From Rostratula benghalensis (Eukaryota; Chordata; Aves; Charadriiformes; Rostratulidae), in the NCBI GenBank assembly GCA_013399305.1, contig VXAI01000039.1:4859044-4923043 (forward strand): a DNA stretch of 64,000 nt, read 5' to 3'. Shown here piece by piece: positions 11,101 to 22,095 of this stretch. The position numbers and the translations under genes were made by a program. Position 1 is the stretch's first letter. Every line of letters begins with the position of its first letter. The notes beneath the pieces were generated by a model. That model saw nothing but the letters and a program-made list of their open reading frames with translations. It had not been told where the DNA came from and did not search any database.

Positions 11101-14100
11101 CAGGCTTGTAGTTCTGTAACACATTGCTGGATGTTTCTTGTATGACCTCATGTTTTTTAGCCAAGAATTTCAAGTTAAAACTTTAAGAAACAACTATAAC
11201 ATACCCACATGGTTCCTATAAATTTAGCAGAGTGTAATACAAAATAATGTACATGTGCAAGAGCATGAGTTATGATGCCTGTGGGAATCATAACTCTGGG
11301 TTTCCTGACTTTTGAGTGTTAAGGTGGGTTTTAAATTCCTTGCCATACTAACATTAATATAGTTTAATGCAGCAAATACCTTCCCTGGCCCTGACTAATT
11401 TTTCTTCCTGATCCTACCACCAGCTTCAACAGTTTTTTTTGGGGGAAATAAACAAAAGTCTTAGTATGTGCTTAGGATCAGCTGATTCTTGCTCTACCTG
11501 AGTTAACATATCCAGGTCATACTTTAGATAAAATAGCCCTCAGTAGTTTGCTTAGTTGGCACAGCAGGAATAAAGGAAAAGGTCAGAGAGCTATTCAGCT
11601 GTGTGTGCTTGTTAAACAGTAGGGAATGCAGAAACTTCTAAATAAAACAAATCATGCTTGCAGGCAGAAAACTTGAAAAAATGAGTTTAACTAGAGCAAT
11701 ACTGCATCTATTTAGCACAGAAGGGATTTCACAGTGCTGTAATAGCAATTTAAAGGTTAACACAGACCTGAAAATGTGAGGTTGTTTTAAACTTAACATG
11801 GTTTCCTCTCTGTGAATATATTAGTGGCAATTCTGAACAGTAATTGTGTCAGCAGTGAGGAAGCTGCGTGATTCTCAAAGGCTCTATCTGAAATATAGAC
11901 ATCCAATAAGGGGGCATGCACTAGAATGCTGCTTCTGGAGGAGTCTGGAGATTTGATCTTGATACTGATTAACATGTTTCCTTGTTTACTTCCTTGAGTT
12001 AAAATGAAAAAAAAAAAAGAAAAAAAAAAGGATGTTTTAAACCATGGTGATGTGGAGAAATATCTTCTGCCTTCATGAAACCCTTAACTGTCTCTAAACC
12101 ACTAGTGTAGGGATACAAAAGGGAGACTTAAAAAATGAGCTGGTACTGCCTGACCCATTTCCTGAAATACTGGCAGATGCTGCCTTAGAGTTCCCCATCG
12201 AATTTCTCATCCTGGCACTGCATCAAGAGTGTAAAAATATTCAACCTTCTTACTAATTCTGAGGGGATTCAAATTTCTGGTTTAGCTTGGGTTTTTATTT
12301 ATTTTTTCCATTTTCTACGTCATGCTACTCATTTCAAGATAGAAAGATTACATTTTGCTTTGTTCTGTAAATATTTGTGTTTGGCCATCTTGATCACAGG
12401 TGATCATAGTGGTCAAAGACAGAAATTCCAGCCTGAAGTCAGATATTGTGTCCCAAGTTTAGAATGTTTTTTAATATGGATAGAGCATTGTAGCTACAGA
12501 AGGATAATACAGTGCAGAGTACTCTGTATTTTGTATGTTGAATAATAGGTTCAGTAATTCTGGCAACCATTTATTCTGTTAAGACCATTTTGTTTTATTG
12601 CATCTTCCTAATTTTGCTGCTCCTAGCAGTTGTGCTTACTGGACTGGTGCAGAACTGATAAAATGCCTATCATTCAGGCGGCTGATAATCACATTTGTTA
12701 GGTCCATGATCATACAGCACAGACACACAATTACACAGGAGATAATACCTTCATTCTATTTACTTTTATTTTGGATTTACTGTTGCTACTCCACTGGTTA
12801 ATGTTAAGCTCCATTTTTCACTTTATTTCTACGTATTATTTTTGTGCAACTAAAGCAGCATATCATACCTACATTCCCAGCAATTCTCATTGTATATAGA
12901 TTCAATGGTTTTGACAATTTAAGTTCAACTCTTACCTTTACTTAATCTTTAGACATTCAGGAACCTCTGTAACTAGTCTTTTTTCTTCGTCATATTATGC
13001 TTCAGAGTTTTCTATTGTTTCCTATGGTTTCACTGATGAAAAACTGAATGCACAGGTATCAGCCTTGTTTCTTAAGAAATGAGGCTTACCTGCTGGGCAG
13101 CTGTCACATTTATCACTAATGCTTTTTGAACTCATTGCCTGGCTTCAGCCATATTGACAGAGGGTAGAGATCTCAAAGACATGAAAGGTCTACAAGCGTA
13201 TGTGATTTGGTGGCTGGATAGAAGGAGATCCAAGTCAGTGTCAATTATGTGGTGTCAGTGAAGCCAGCCAACTGAGAGATGCAGCAGCAAGCCAGTCAGG
13301 GCACACCATGCTCAGAGCTGACCCTCACACCCAGTGTCTGTGAAAGAGGCGGGAGACTGAGGGAGCAAAGGGGATGCAGTGAAGGAGGAGGATGGGAAGG
13401 GGCTAGAGGGTGGGACTGTGTGCAGATCCATACAGAACTTAGTGCCTTCTGTTCAACAACATACTGTTCAACAACTGTTGAACAGCTTCTTATGGAAATT
13501 ATGTGGTAGTGCAGGTAAAATATGAAGGATTGTTATGCATATCTGTAATTACTCTGCTTCTATAAAGTCAGTAACTGCAATTAATTTCACATAAACCCAT
13601 GGTGAAAACAAAGGTAAAATCAGCCCACACCTTGAGTTGTTTTGTTGGTAGAAATAGGTGATGGGGAGACTGAGGATAGGTTGGTCATACTGATCAATTA
13701 CTTGAGCCCATGCCTTCCTCTGTAAAGGCCCCCCCATCATATAGATGCATGATGGTTTCTTATGTTATTGGAACTATTGCTTTAGCAAAATCAAAGACTG
13801 TAATCAGAGTCATGTCACCAGATGTCATCACCAAAGCGTTTGAGCAAGTGTGTCACTTGCTATTCCTTTTAACTGAATTTTGTTATATTTTCTATTTTGT
13901 ATATTTTTGTAAGCTTTCTTTTCTTTTTGTCTAGGAAAATTAATGATTTGTCAAAGCCCAGGTTGCTATGATATTGCTAATGTTATGTCTTGTAACTGTT
14001 TACAATAAGAAAATAGCAGAAATGATGTGGATTGTCATGGATTTCAAATATGTTTAACAGGAAAAATTGTCAGCTAGTATAATTTTAGGTTAATGGAGCT

Positions 14101-14228
14101 GTAAAACTGTGTAGCTGCTAAGATCATCTATGATTGTTGCTGACAAAGTTTATTATGCTCTATTTTTGGTGGTACAATATGTTATTGCATGCATATACTT
14201 CTGCATTTATAGTATGCCAAATAATATA
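8161..14228. other. AT-rich non-coding DNA
   Basis: No repeat family or exon can be supported. A 101-codon open frame at 9153-9458 contains an internal acceptor-like TTGTTTTGCAG (ending about 9332), but it matches nothing I recognise and is compatible with chance. A-rich runs occur at 12006-12028. If the candidate exons at 4.7 and 19.4 kb are real, this is intron. Confidence 0.5.
13449..13485. repeat. Direct plus inverted CTGTTCAAC cluster
   Basis: CTGTTCAAC occurs at 13449-13457 and again at 13464-13472, followed after AACT by its reverse complement GTTGAACAG at 13477-13485. The second and third copies form a 9-bp stem with a 4-nt loop. Either of the two direct copies could pair with the inverted one. 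Confidence 0.85.
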
Positions 14229-14246
14229 TTGTAGAATATTCTACAA
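14229..14246. repeat. 18-bp perfect palindrome
   Basis: TTGTAGAATATTCTACAA is its own reverse complement. It lies 15 bases before the 24-nt segment that reappears inside the downstream CR1, so it may have helped the copying event. Confidence 0.85.
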
Positions 14247-14261
14247 CCTGAGGAACTTTGG

Positions 14262-14285
14262 GGATGAAGCATGGTAGTAGTAGTT
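14262..14285 (+). repeat. Outer copy of 24-nt duplicated segment
   Basis: This 24-nt stretch (starts GGATGAAGCATGG, ends TAGTAGTT) is identical to 15937-15960. Here it sits in unique sequence about 500 bp upstream of the CR1, so it is probably the source copy. Confidence 0.9.
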
Positions 14286-14789
14286 TTGAATTACACTGCA
14301 TGGACCTTTCTACATAATTCTTAACTGTGCTAAAATATTCCCACATGCTGAATTTGAAGCCTGTTTGATTTTGTATAGGGAATAAAGTACTATAGAACTT
14401 ATGCAGTAGGAGGTAGTTTTGTGCTCCAGCACAAAAGAAACATTAGGGATATGGTACATTGTAATACATAAATTCTGAGGTCTAAATAGTGACTGTTCCT
14501 TCTGTTGGGATGACCTGATTAATTCCTGGGATAGCTGCAGTTATCAAGGGGTTGATACAATGTACGGTATCAATCTAGGTTTATTGACAGCTGCCGTATG
14601 CCCTCTTCTGCTTCAACAAGAATTCTGATATTCGGTCTTGCAGCATAGGCAGGTTGCCCAATATCCAGATTGTTCTGTATCCTGCTAATTAGATTTTTGC
14701 CCTGCTAGACTGGGAAAGTACTTATGGAAAATACTATCTGGCCTTAAGTTTCTGAAATTAGAAATACCTTGGGGCAAAAAAGAAAAGAA

Positions 14790-17697
14790 ATCACAGGGCT
14801 TTAAACTAAAATCAAAGGAGGAAGGGGATAAAACCAGGCCCACTAGTAATGAACCCAGGGTAAAGGGCCAAGGATGGTGGTGAAATCAGTAGCCCAACTC
14901 AAGTACTCTAATGCACGTAACATGAGCAACAAACAGGATGAGCTGGAAGCCACCATGCAGCAGGACAGCTATGAGGCAGTTGTCATCATGGAAACACTGT
15001 GGGACTACTGTCATGACTGAAATGCTGCTATGAATGGCTATAAGCTCTTCAGAAGGGACAGGCAAGGAAGGAGAGGTGGGGATGTGGCTCTGTACATTGG
15101 GGAGTGTTTTGATTGTATAGAGCTCGATTCCAGTGATGATAAAGTTGAATGTTTATGGGTAAGGATGAAGAGGAAGGCAAATAAGGGAGATTTAGTGCTG
15201 GGAGTATGCTATAGATCACCCAACCAGGATGAAGAGGCAGATGAAGTGTTCTATATGCAGCTGGCTAAAGTCTTGCAATCGCCAATCCTTGTTCTGGTTG
15301 TGGACTTCAACCTACCAGATATCTGCTAAAAATATAATACATCTGAGAGCAGGCATGCTAAGAGGTTTCTTGGGCTCATGGAAGATAACTTCTTGACACA
15401 ACTGGTAGGTGAGCTTACCAGGGGAGGCACCTTGCTAGATCTACTGTTTAGAGAGGAGGACTAGTGGGCGATGTGGTGGTCGGAGACCGTTTTGGGCTTA
15501 GTGATCATAAATTGGTCAAGTTTTCAGTTCTTAGTGATGTAAGGAGGGGGGTTAGCAAAACCTCTACCTTGGAATTCCAGAGGGTGGACGTTAGCCTGTT
15601 CAGAACACTGGTTGAGATTCCCTTGGGAGATAGTCCTAAGGGGTCCAGAAAGGCTGGACAGTCTTCAAGAAGGAAATCTTAAAAAGCCAGGAGCAGGTTG
15701 TCCCCATGTGTCGCAAGATTAAAGGGTGAGTAAAATGGCTAGCGTAGATGAACAAGGAGCTTTTGATGGGATTTAAGAAAAAAAGGAGTGTTTACTAACT
15801 TTGGAAGAAGGGATATGTAACTCAGGAGGAGTACAGACATCTCTTTAAGTTATATAGAGAAAATTAGGAACACAAAAGTCCAGCTGGAGCTCAACTTGGC
15901 CACTAATATAAGGGATAACAAACAAAGTATTTTTTTGGATGAAGCATGGTAGTAGTAGTTATCAATAAAAAGAGAGCCATGGAGAATCTCTATCCCTTAC
16001 TGGATACAGGGGGGAACATTGCAACCAAGGATGAGGAGAAGACTGAGGTACTTAATGCCTTTTTTTGCCTCCATCTTCAATAGATGAGCTATCCCCAGGT
16101 TGTTCAGCCTCCTCAGCTGGAAGATTAGGATGGAGAGCAGAACAACCTCCTCATAATCCAGGAGGAAGTAGTTAATGATCTGGTTCTGCACCTAGACTTA
16201 CATAAGTCTATGGGACTGGGTGGGATTCACTCAAGAGTGCTCACTCAAGGAGCTGGTGGGAGAGCTCGCCAAGCCTTTCTCCATCATTTATCAACAATCC
16301 TAGTCAACAGGGGAGGTACCAGATGACTGGAGTGTGGCTGATGTGCTCCCAATGTAGGACAATCTGGGGAACTACAGGCCCGTCAGCCTTACCTCGGTAC
16401 TAGGAAAGATCACGGAGAGGATCATCTTGAGTGAGCTCTCACGGCAAGTGCAGGGCAGACAAGAGATCAGGGCCAGCCAGCATGGGTTTGTGAAAGGGAT
16501 GTCCTGCTTAACCAACTTAATCTCTTTCTATGACTGAGTGACCCACCTTCTGGATGTCTATCTGGACTTTGGTAAGGTCTTTTACACCATCCCCCAAAGC
16601 ATTCTCATGGAGAATCTGACGTACCATGGCATAGACAAGTGGACTCTTCACTGGGTAAAAATCTGTCTGGATGGCCGTGCCCAGACAGTTGTTATTAATG
16701 GGGTGAAATCTTGGTGGTGGCCAGTCACCAGTGGTGTCCCTCAAGGCTTGGGTTTGGGACCAGTCTTGTTTAATATCTTTATCAATGATCTGGATGAGGG
16801 GATTGAGTGCACCACCAAACCACCAAACTAGGTGGGAGTGTTGATCTACTGGAAGGTTGGAAGGCTCCACAGAAGAATGTGGATAGGTTGGATCATTGGG
16901 CCAAGTCCAATTGTATAAGGTTCAATATGGCCACATGTTGTGTCCTGCATTTCTGTCATAAAACCCCCAATCAATGCTATGGGCTTTGGGAAGAATGGCT
17001 GGAAAGCTACCCAGCAGAAAAGTACCTGGGGTTGCTAGTGGACAGCCGGCTTAATATAAACCAGCAGTGTGCCCACATGACCAAGAAGGACGACGGCATC
17101 CTGGCTTGTATAAGGAATAGTGTAGCCAGCAGGAGTAGGGAAGTGATTGTGCCTCTGTGCTTGGCACTGGTGAGGTCTCACCTCCAGTACTGCTTTCAGT
17201 TCTGGGCCCCTCACTACAAGAAGGACATTGAGGTGCTGGAGCATGTCCAGAGGAGAGCTGCCAAGCTGGTAAGGGGCCTAGAGAACAAGTCAGATGAGGA
17301 GAGGCTGAGGGAACTGGGCATGTTAAGTTTGGAGAAGGCTGAGGGGAGACCTCATTGACCTCTCTGGCTACCTGAAAGGAGGTTGTAGAGAAATGGTGCT
17401 GGCCTCTTCTCCCAGGTGAATAATGACAGGACCAGAGGAAATGGTCTGAAGTTGTGGCAGGGGAGGTTTCGACTGGATATTAGGAAGAACTACTTTACTG
17501 AGAGGCTGCTCAGGCACTGGAACAGCCTGCCCAGGGTGGTTGAGTCACCATCCCTGGTGGTGTTTAAGAAACAAGTAGATGTGGTACTTCAGGGCATGGT
17601 CTAGTGGCTGAGAATGTATGGGGTTTTTTGTGTGTGTATGGTTAGACTCGATGATCTCAGAGGTCCTTTCCAACCATGATGATTCTGTGATTCTGTG
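14790..17697 (+). mobile_element. CR1 LINE, near-complete ORF2, inactivated
   Basis: A 5'-truncated CR1 of about 2.9 kb that starts just before ORF2, where the sequence matches the start of the 2.1 kb copy. In order it holds the endonuclease (NKQDELEATMQQDSYEAVV near 14.93 kb; YKLFRRDRQGRRGG at 15.04 kb; YRSPNQDEEAD near 15.22 kb; a GDF-type motif degraded to VDF near 15.30 kb; LSDH near 15.50 kb), a basic linker, the reverse transcriptase (VYLDFGKVF at 16.56 kb; [18 protein letters not shown] at 16.72-16.78 kb) and the C-terminal region ([41 protein letters not shown]). It ends GATTCTGTGATTCTGTG at 17697, the CR1 3' tail. Stops and frameshifts break ORF2 at least at 15329, 15.44, 15.68, 16.83 and 17.36 kb. 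About 13 nt covering the catalytic F/Y-A-D-D codons near 16.81 kb are missing. A foreign 24-nt patch lies at 15937. The copy is dead. Confidence 0.96.
15937..15960 (+). repeat. 24-nt templated patch inside CR1
   Basis: Exactly identical to 14262-14285. At this point CR1 copies should encode the conserved linker between endonuclease and reverse transcriptase (a region reading like NKKCFYKYI). That coding is replaced here, and normal CR1 sequence resumes at ATCAATAAAAAGAGAGCC. This is best explained as sequence copied from the flank during repair or replication. Confidence 0.85.
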
Positions 17698-19340
17698 TTG
17701 CTTGTACGTTTTTTACAGTTTGGGAGCACTCACCAATATATTTTCCTCTTTCTGTAGGGCACGGGTGATGTTATACAGCCATACGGTCCATCCCCTACAA
17801 TGGATTTCTAAAGCTGTTTACTTGCCAGCCAGAACAGGAGATGGAAATGTATGCAGAGTTGTTTGAAGAAATAGTGTTTCCTGCACACTGTGGTTTCTGT
17901 GGAAGCAGTAGAGAATGTATGCCAGCATACATGCATCCTTCACTAAGCAGGTATATTCATATTACGTTTTTCATCACTGAAGCTGTTAAGTCAAAGTAGT
18001 TGATTTACTTGTGTCTTATTCTGGGTTTGTGAGAAGAGGAAAGATTGGTAAGTAAGACTTTTATAATGAATACGATATATAGAATAGAAATTCCAGGTAT
18101 GCGAAGGGACATGTGTGTAGACCTTGCTGAACTTTTGACACTGGAGCACTGATTCGACTTAACTCCCTGAAGGGGTCTTGTTTTAAACTTAACATTAAAA
18201 TAAAATTGATGAATCTTCTGAATATGGTCACATCTATGAAATAAGCATCATTTTGAACTGAGGAACTGTTACTTTACACTTTGCTGTATGACTTCAAATT
18301 TATGTCCTGCCTGGGATTTGTGAATTTAAATTACATTAAAAATTGCAAAATATCTTTTTTTTTCTGTACTCAAAATTATTTCAGTATTGTCTCTACAGAT
18401 TCCCCTGCCCTAGATCCAAATTCTGTTACACTGCAAGCAAATATGCTTCTCCACATATAGCAATGTTAAGGAGGGAGTCACTAGGAAACAATACTTCCCT
18501 GAGGCACCTAACACCTGCTAGTAGTTTCATTATACAGAATAAAGCTGAGCTTGATTATAGTCTTAGGGAAATGTAATCTAGTTGTTCAGAAATGTTTACT
18601 TCTTGTAAGATTTTTAGCTTCATTGACTTTTAAAACTGTTTTTAAGAGGCCGTCACAGGTCTAATCTTTTTGAAAGTAGAAAAAAAACAAAGAACATTTA
18701 AAAGCTGTTTTCATTTGTACTTTAATGCCCCTTTCCATGGAGACTTTAAATTTTATTCTATTTAATATTATTCTATCTTAGGTTAGGCTCATTTAAAGGG
18801 CATTATTGTAATACACATGGTAAGGTAGTCTTATGATAACTGATGTTTGAACTCAGCCAAAATCTTCCCCTCCCCATGTCCTACAGTTATGGAGACATTT
18901 TTGTAAAATCTGTAGTGGTCTAGATGTGTGTATTTTGAGCTGAGTGAACGACTACAGCAGGAGAAACATTTGAGAGAGAAAGCTGCATTTACATTCATTT
19001 ATTATCAAAACAGGTGAGCAGTAATAAACCAGAACTCCCACTACGAAAATATGTGTAGGAAGTTAACTTAAACTGATAATGTTATAATATTATTGTCCAT
19101 TTATCTATAACATGACTTTTCCAGTATTTCTGATGTTACTTATAATTATAGTCTCTGTGTTCTGAGAACAGCTGCAGTGCAAATACTCAATTAAAATTAA
19201 TTTTGAGATATAAAATACTTAAATTTAATTCCCTTATAGAAGAGACACCTGGCTTTTAATCTTACATGTTTTTCAGTTTATGAAGTAATCTCTAAATTCT
19301 CTAAATTCTCCATTTTTAGACGAAGTGTTTGGTTCTTTTT
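17698..19340. other. AT-rich non-coding DNA
   Basis: Unique-looking sequence between the CR1 tail and the candidate terminal exon. Open frames at 17618-17866 and 18343-18576 show no family resemblance and start within or beside repeat or simple sequence. A long T-run near 19337-19348 may serve as polypyrimidine tract for the exon that follows. Confidence 0.5.
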
Positions 19341-19355
19341 TTTTTTTTAATGCAG

Positions 19356-19439
19356 GTGAATATCAGCAGTGAGGTGAGTGATGAAAGGGACATGGATTTC
19401 ACACAAACAGAGGTTCTGGACTATTTGACAAAGAAGTGA
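19356..19439 (+). CDS. Candidate terminal coding exon, unidentified protein
   Basis: A T-rich tract followed by AATGCAG (ending 19355) forms a strong acceptor. The 27 codons after it, entered in phase 0, run to TGA at 19437-19439. They read VNISSEVSDERDMDFTQTE then VLDYLTKK, a hydrophilic, protein-like tail. The phase matches the phase-0 exit of the candidate exon at 4739-4826. AT-rich sequence compatible with a 3' UTR follows, with an AATAAA at 19885. An alternative reading is an 18-nt microexon (19356-19373), because GTGAGT follows directly at 19374. Twenty-seven open codons are not significant alone, so the case rests on acceptor quality, phase match and composition. I do not recognise the protein. 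Confidence 0.28.
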   Translation: MNISSEVSDERDMDFTQTEVLDYLTKK

Positions 19440-22067
19440 AAATTTTATTTTATTTTCTCTAAATTTAGTAGTCAGAATCACAGTAAGTGCTGTTTGACAG
19501 TTGTGGAGAGGGTGTGTACCTCAAATCTAATTTCTTGCAGCCATTTTTTATTTACTGAAAATGGTATTTGCAAAATAATAGAAATGACTTACAAATTTGG
19601 AGATGATTTGGCCAGTAGTTCTTTCAAGGGAAATGAAAGGAATGTATTTGGAGAAATCTAAATCTTTCAATTTAGCATTTTTCAAAGTAAGGGTTCTTCC
19701 TTTTTTCAACAATATGCAGCTATTCAGAAAAATGTGGAAAATAATAATCAAAATAGAATTGTGGAAAAAGTAATCTATTTTCTTAATCCTTCCCCTTTAA
19801 AGAAATTATCAGAATGTAGCGATCTTCTGAAGGTGAAAAAAATGAAAAGATTTCCTTGTTCTTCAATTCATATAACTAAAAAAAAATAAAAAATCCTTTA
19901 CCCTAAATACTTTACCCACCCCTTTCTAATGCAGTTACTGTTATTCCATGTTCTGTTTAAATCCTGTGTTAATATTCATCATACATACTCAACCTCATGA
20001 CTAATTTCAGTCATGACAGTAGTAGGTGGTAACATTCTACGGAAAGAGGGAGTGAGAGGCAGATGAAAGATTAATATAACTTGAGGTATTAAAATAACGG
20101 ATGTCTCAGAGCATGGGTTTTTTTTTTTTTTCTTTTTCCTGTTCTTGGTTTGTTGGAACACAGCTTTCTTTCCTTGTTGCTGGTAATAATATTACATAGT
20201 GGTGAAGTAAACATGTTTTTAAAATGTAAAAGAACGTTCTTGAAAAATGCAAAGCTCTAGGGAAAGATCTAAACTCTAACCTGGTGAAGGATGTTGCACA
20301 GGTTTATTTCTGTACTCCAGTTTTACCTCCTCCTGAATATCTCTGTAATACCTGTCCTTTATGAAGATCCTAGAAAAGACAGAAAGAAAGGGGGAAAAGA
20401 GAGAATAATTTAGCTGACTTCTCTGACCAAGAATTTTACTACTAAATATGGTATGTTCAGTCAGATATAGAAAACCATAGGCATATTCCTAAATGAATCA
20501 TCTAGTTGCCAAAGCATAAGTAAAACCATAAATCTAATGTATTGGTTTAGTAGTTAGTATTCCTACTGGAATATGACCAGAACCCTTTACTAAGACCATA
20601 ATTTGTTTACAGTTGTTGTTATTCTGAATTACATTTTTTTGCTAGCAGCAGCTGCTTATTCATGAAGTGAAATTAGTTTATGAAAATATCGGTTGCAGCG
20701 TTTAAATGCAGTCTGATAAAATGCTTTGCTAAATTGATCTAATAGTCTTGACTTATTTTAAACTTATGAATGAAGGAGTTTAAAACAAACATGGTTTTAT
20801 ACATTTTTTTTTTTTTCCAAAATACCTAGAATGGTGGAATGGTGGAGAGCTGACTTCCATGGACTTTTAGTGAAAGACTCACTTCTAAGCCTCATATGGA
20901 TGAATAATCAAATCCTGCATCTGATGATTTTCAAACTAAGACAATCAGTACTTCAAAATGATTAAATTTACTTTGCATTCACAAAAGTATCAAGGGTAGG
21001 CTGAAGTAAGCAGCACTGTGAATCTGCCATGTTTATACAGACCATGTCAACATGGTATTGATATTTACTGAAATGATATTTAAGGTTGGCAGCCTTAAAA
21101 CATTATAAATTTGCTCTTCACCTTTGCATACTGCTTTTACTGTCTCTTATCTAGCTGGATGTGTGGTATCCAGAGAGCTGAAGACTGAGCTAAAAATGCA
21201 TTATCTCGCAGTTTATACTTTATCAGAAGTGGTATAGAAATAATAGAGAGCTTAGTTGGAAGACAAAGTGTTTGGACCACAGGAAAAAGTCTGAAGAAGG
21301 GGAAGATAGAGAAAATTAAATAAAAGTTGACCTTTGTGGGTCATGTCATATGTAAGAAGAATGGGAAGCTACTCTTCAAAAGAAAATAAAGCCAACTCAA
21401 ACAATCAAACCCTAGTGAACAAAATAAATCCTCCCTGGAGTTTGTAGTAATATGTTCATAAAAACTAGAGCTCAGAAGTATTAAATGCAAGCATCAGAGT
21501 AGTTATATAGATAGAGTTATTAGATAGATAGAGTTATTCACTGAAAAATCCCTGAACAATTGTGAAGTTGAAATCTTTCTTGTTTACCATTAAAGAATTC
21601 CAAATTCTGCTGAAATGAATATTTGCTATTTAGTTATTAAGAAATGTTAACTTCAGAAGATAAAAGCTGGCAGATTGAGAAGGTTTAATAGGAGATAAAC
21701 ACAGAACAAATTGTAAAATTTTTACTTCAACACTCTCAAACTTTTAGCTCTGAATTTAGAAATGAAATTAAATTGTCTATGTCCTATTGGGACAGTGCAT
21801 CCTCACTGAAATGTATGAGGTCAGACCTCCTCTCTGAACCAGGAAAGTTTTCCTGAATGGCTAGGACATGGGAAATGAATTTCAACATTTGGAAGTGGCC
21901 AATTCCAGTTGCTGAATCATTTTAGTTGCATCAATTGACATCCTCTGTTTGAAGTTTCTTAAATTTAGACCTGCCGATAATCAGAGTTTTTTCAACAAGA
22001 TTCTTTCCTTTGTTAATTCATCTGTTATGATTGCTTGGTAAAAATATATTACACAGGCAAAACTATT

Positions 22068-22095
22068 AAAAAAAAAAAGGAAAAAAAAAAAAAAA
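22068..22095. repeat. A-rich homopolymer tract
   Basis: Eleven A, GG and fifteen A in a row. Not preceded by a recognisable retrogene or SINE body. Confidence 0.9.
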
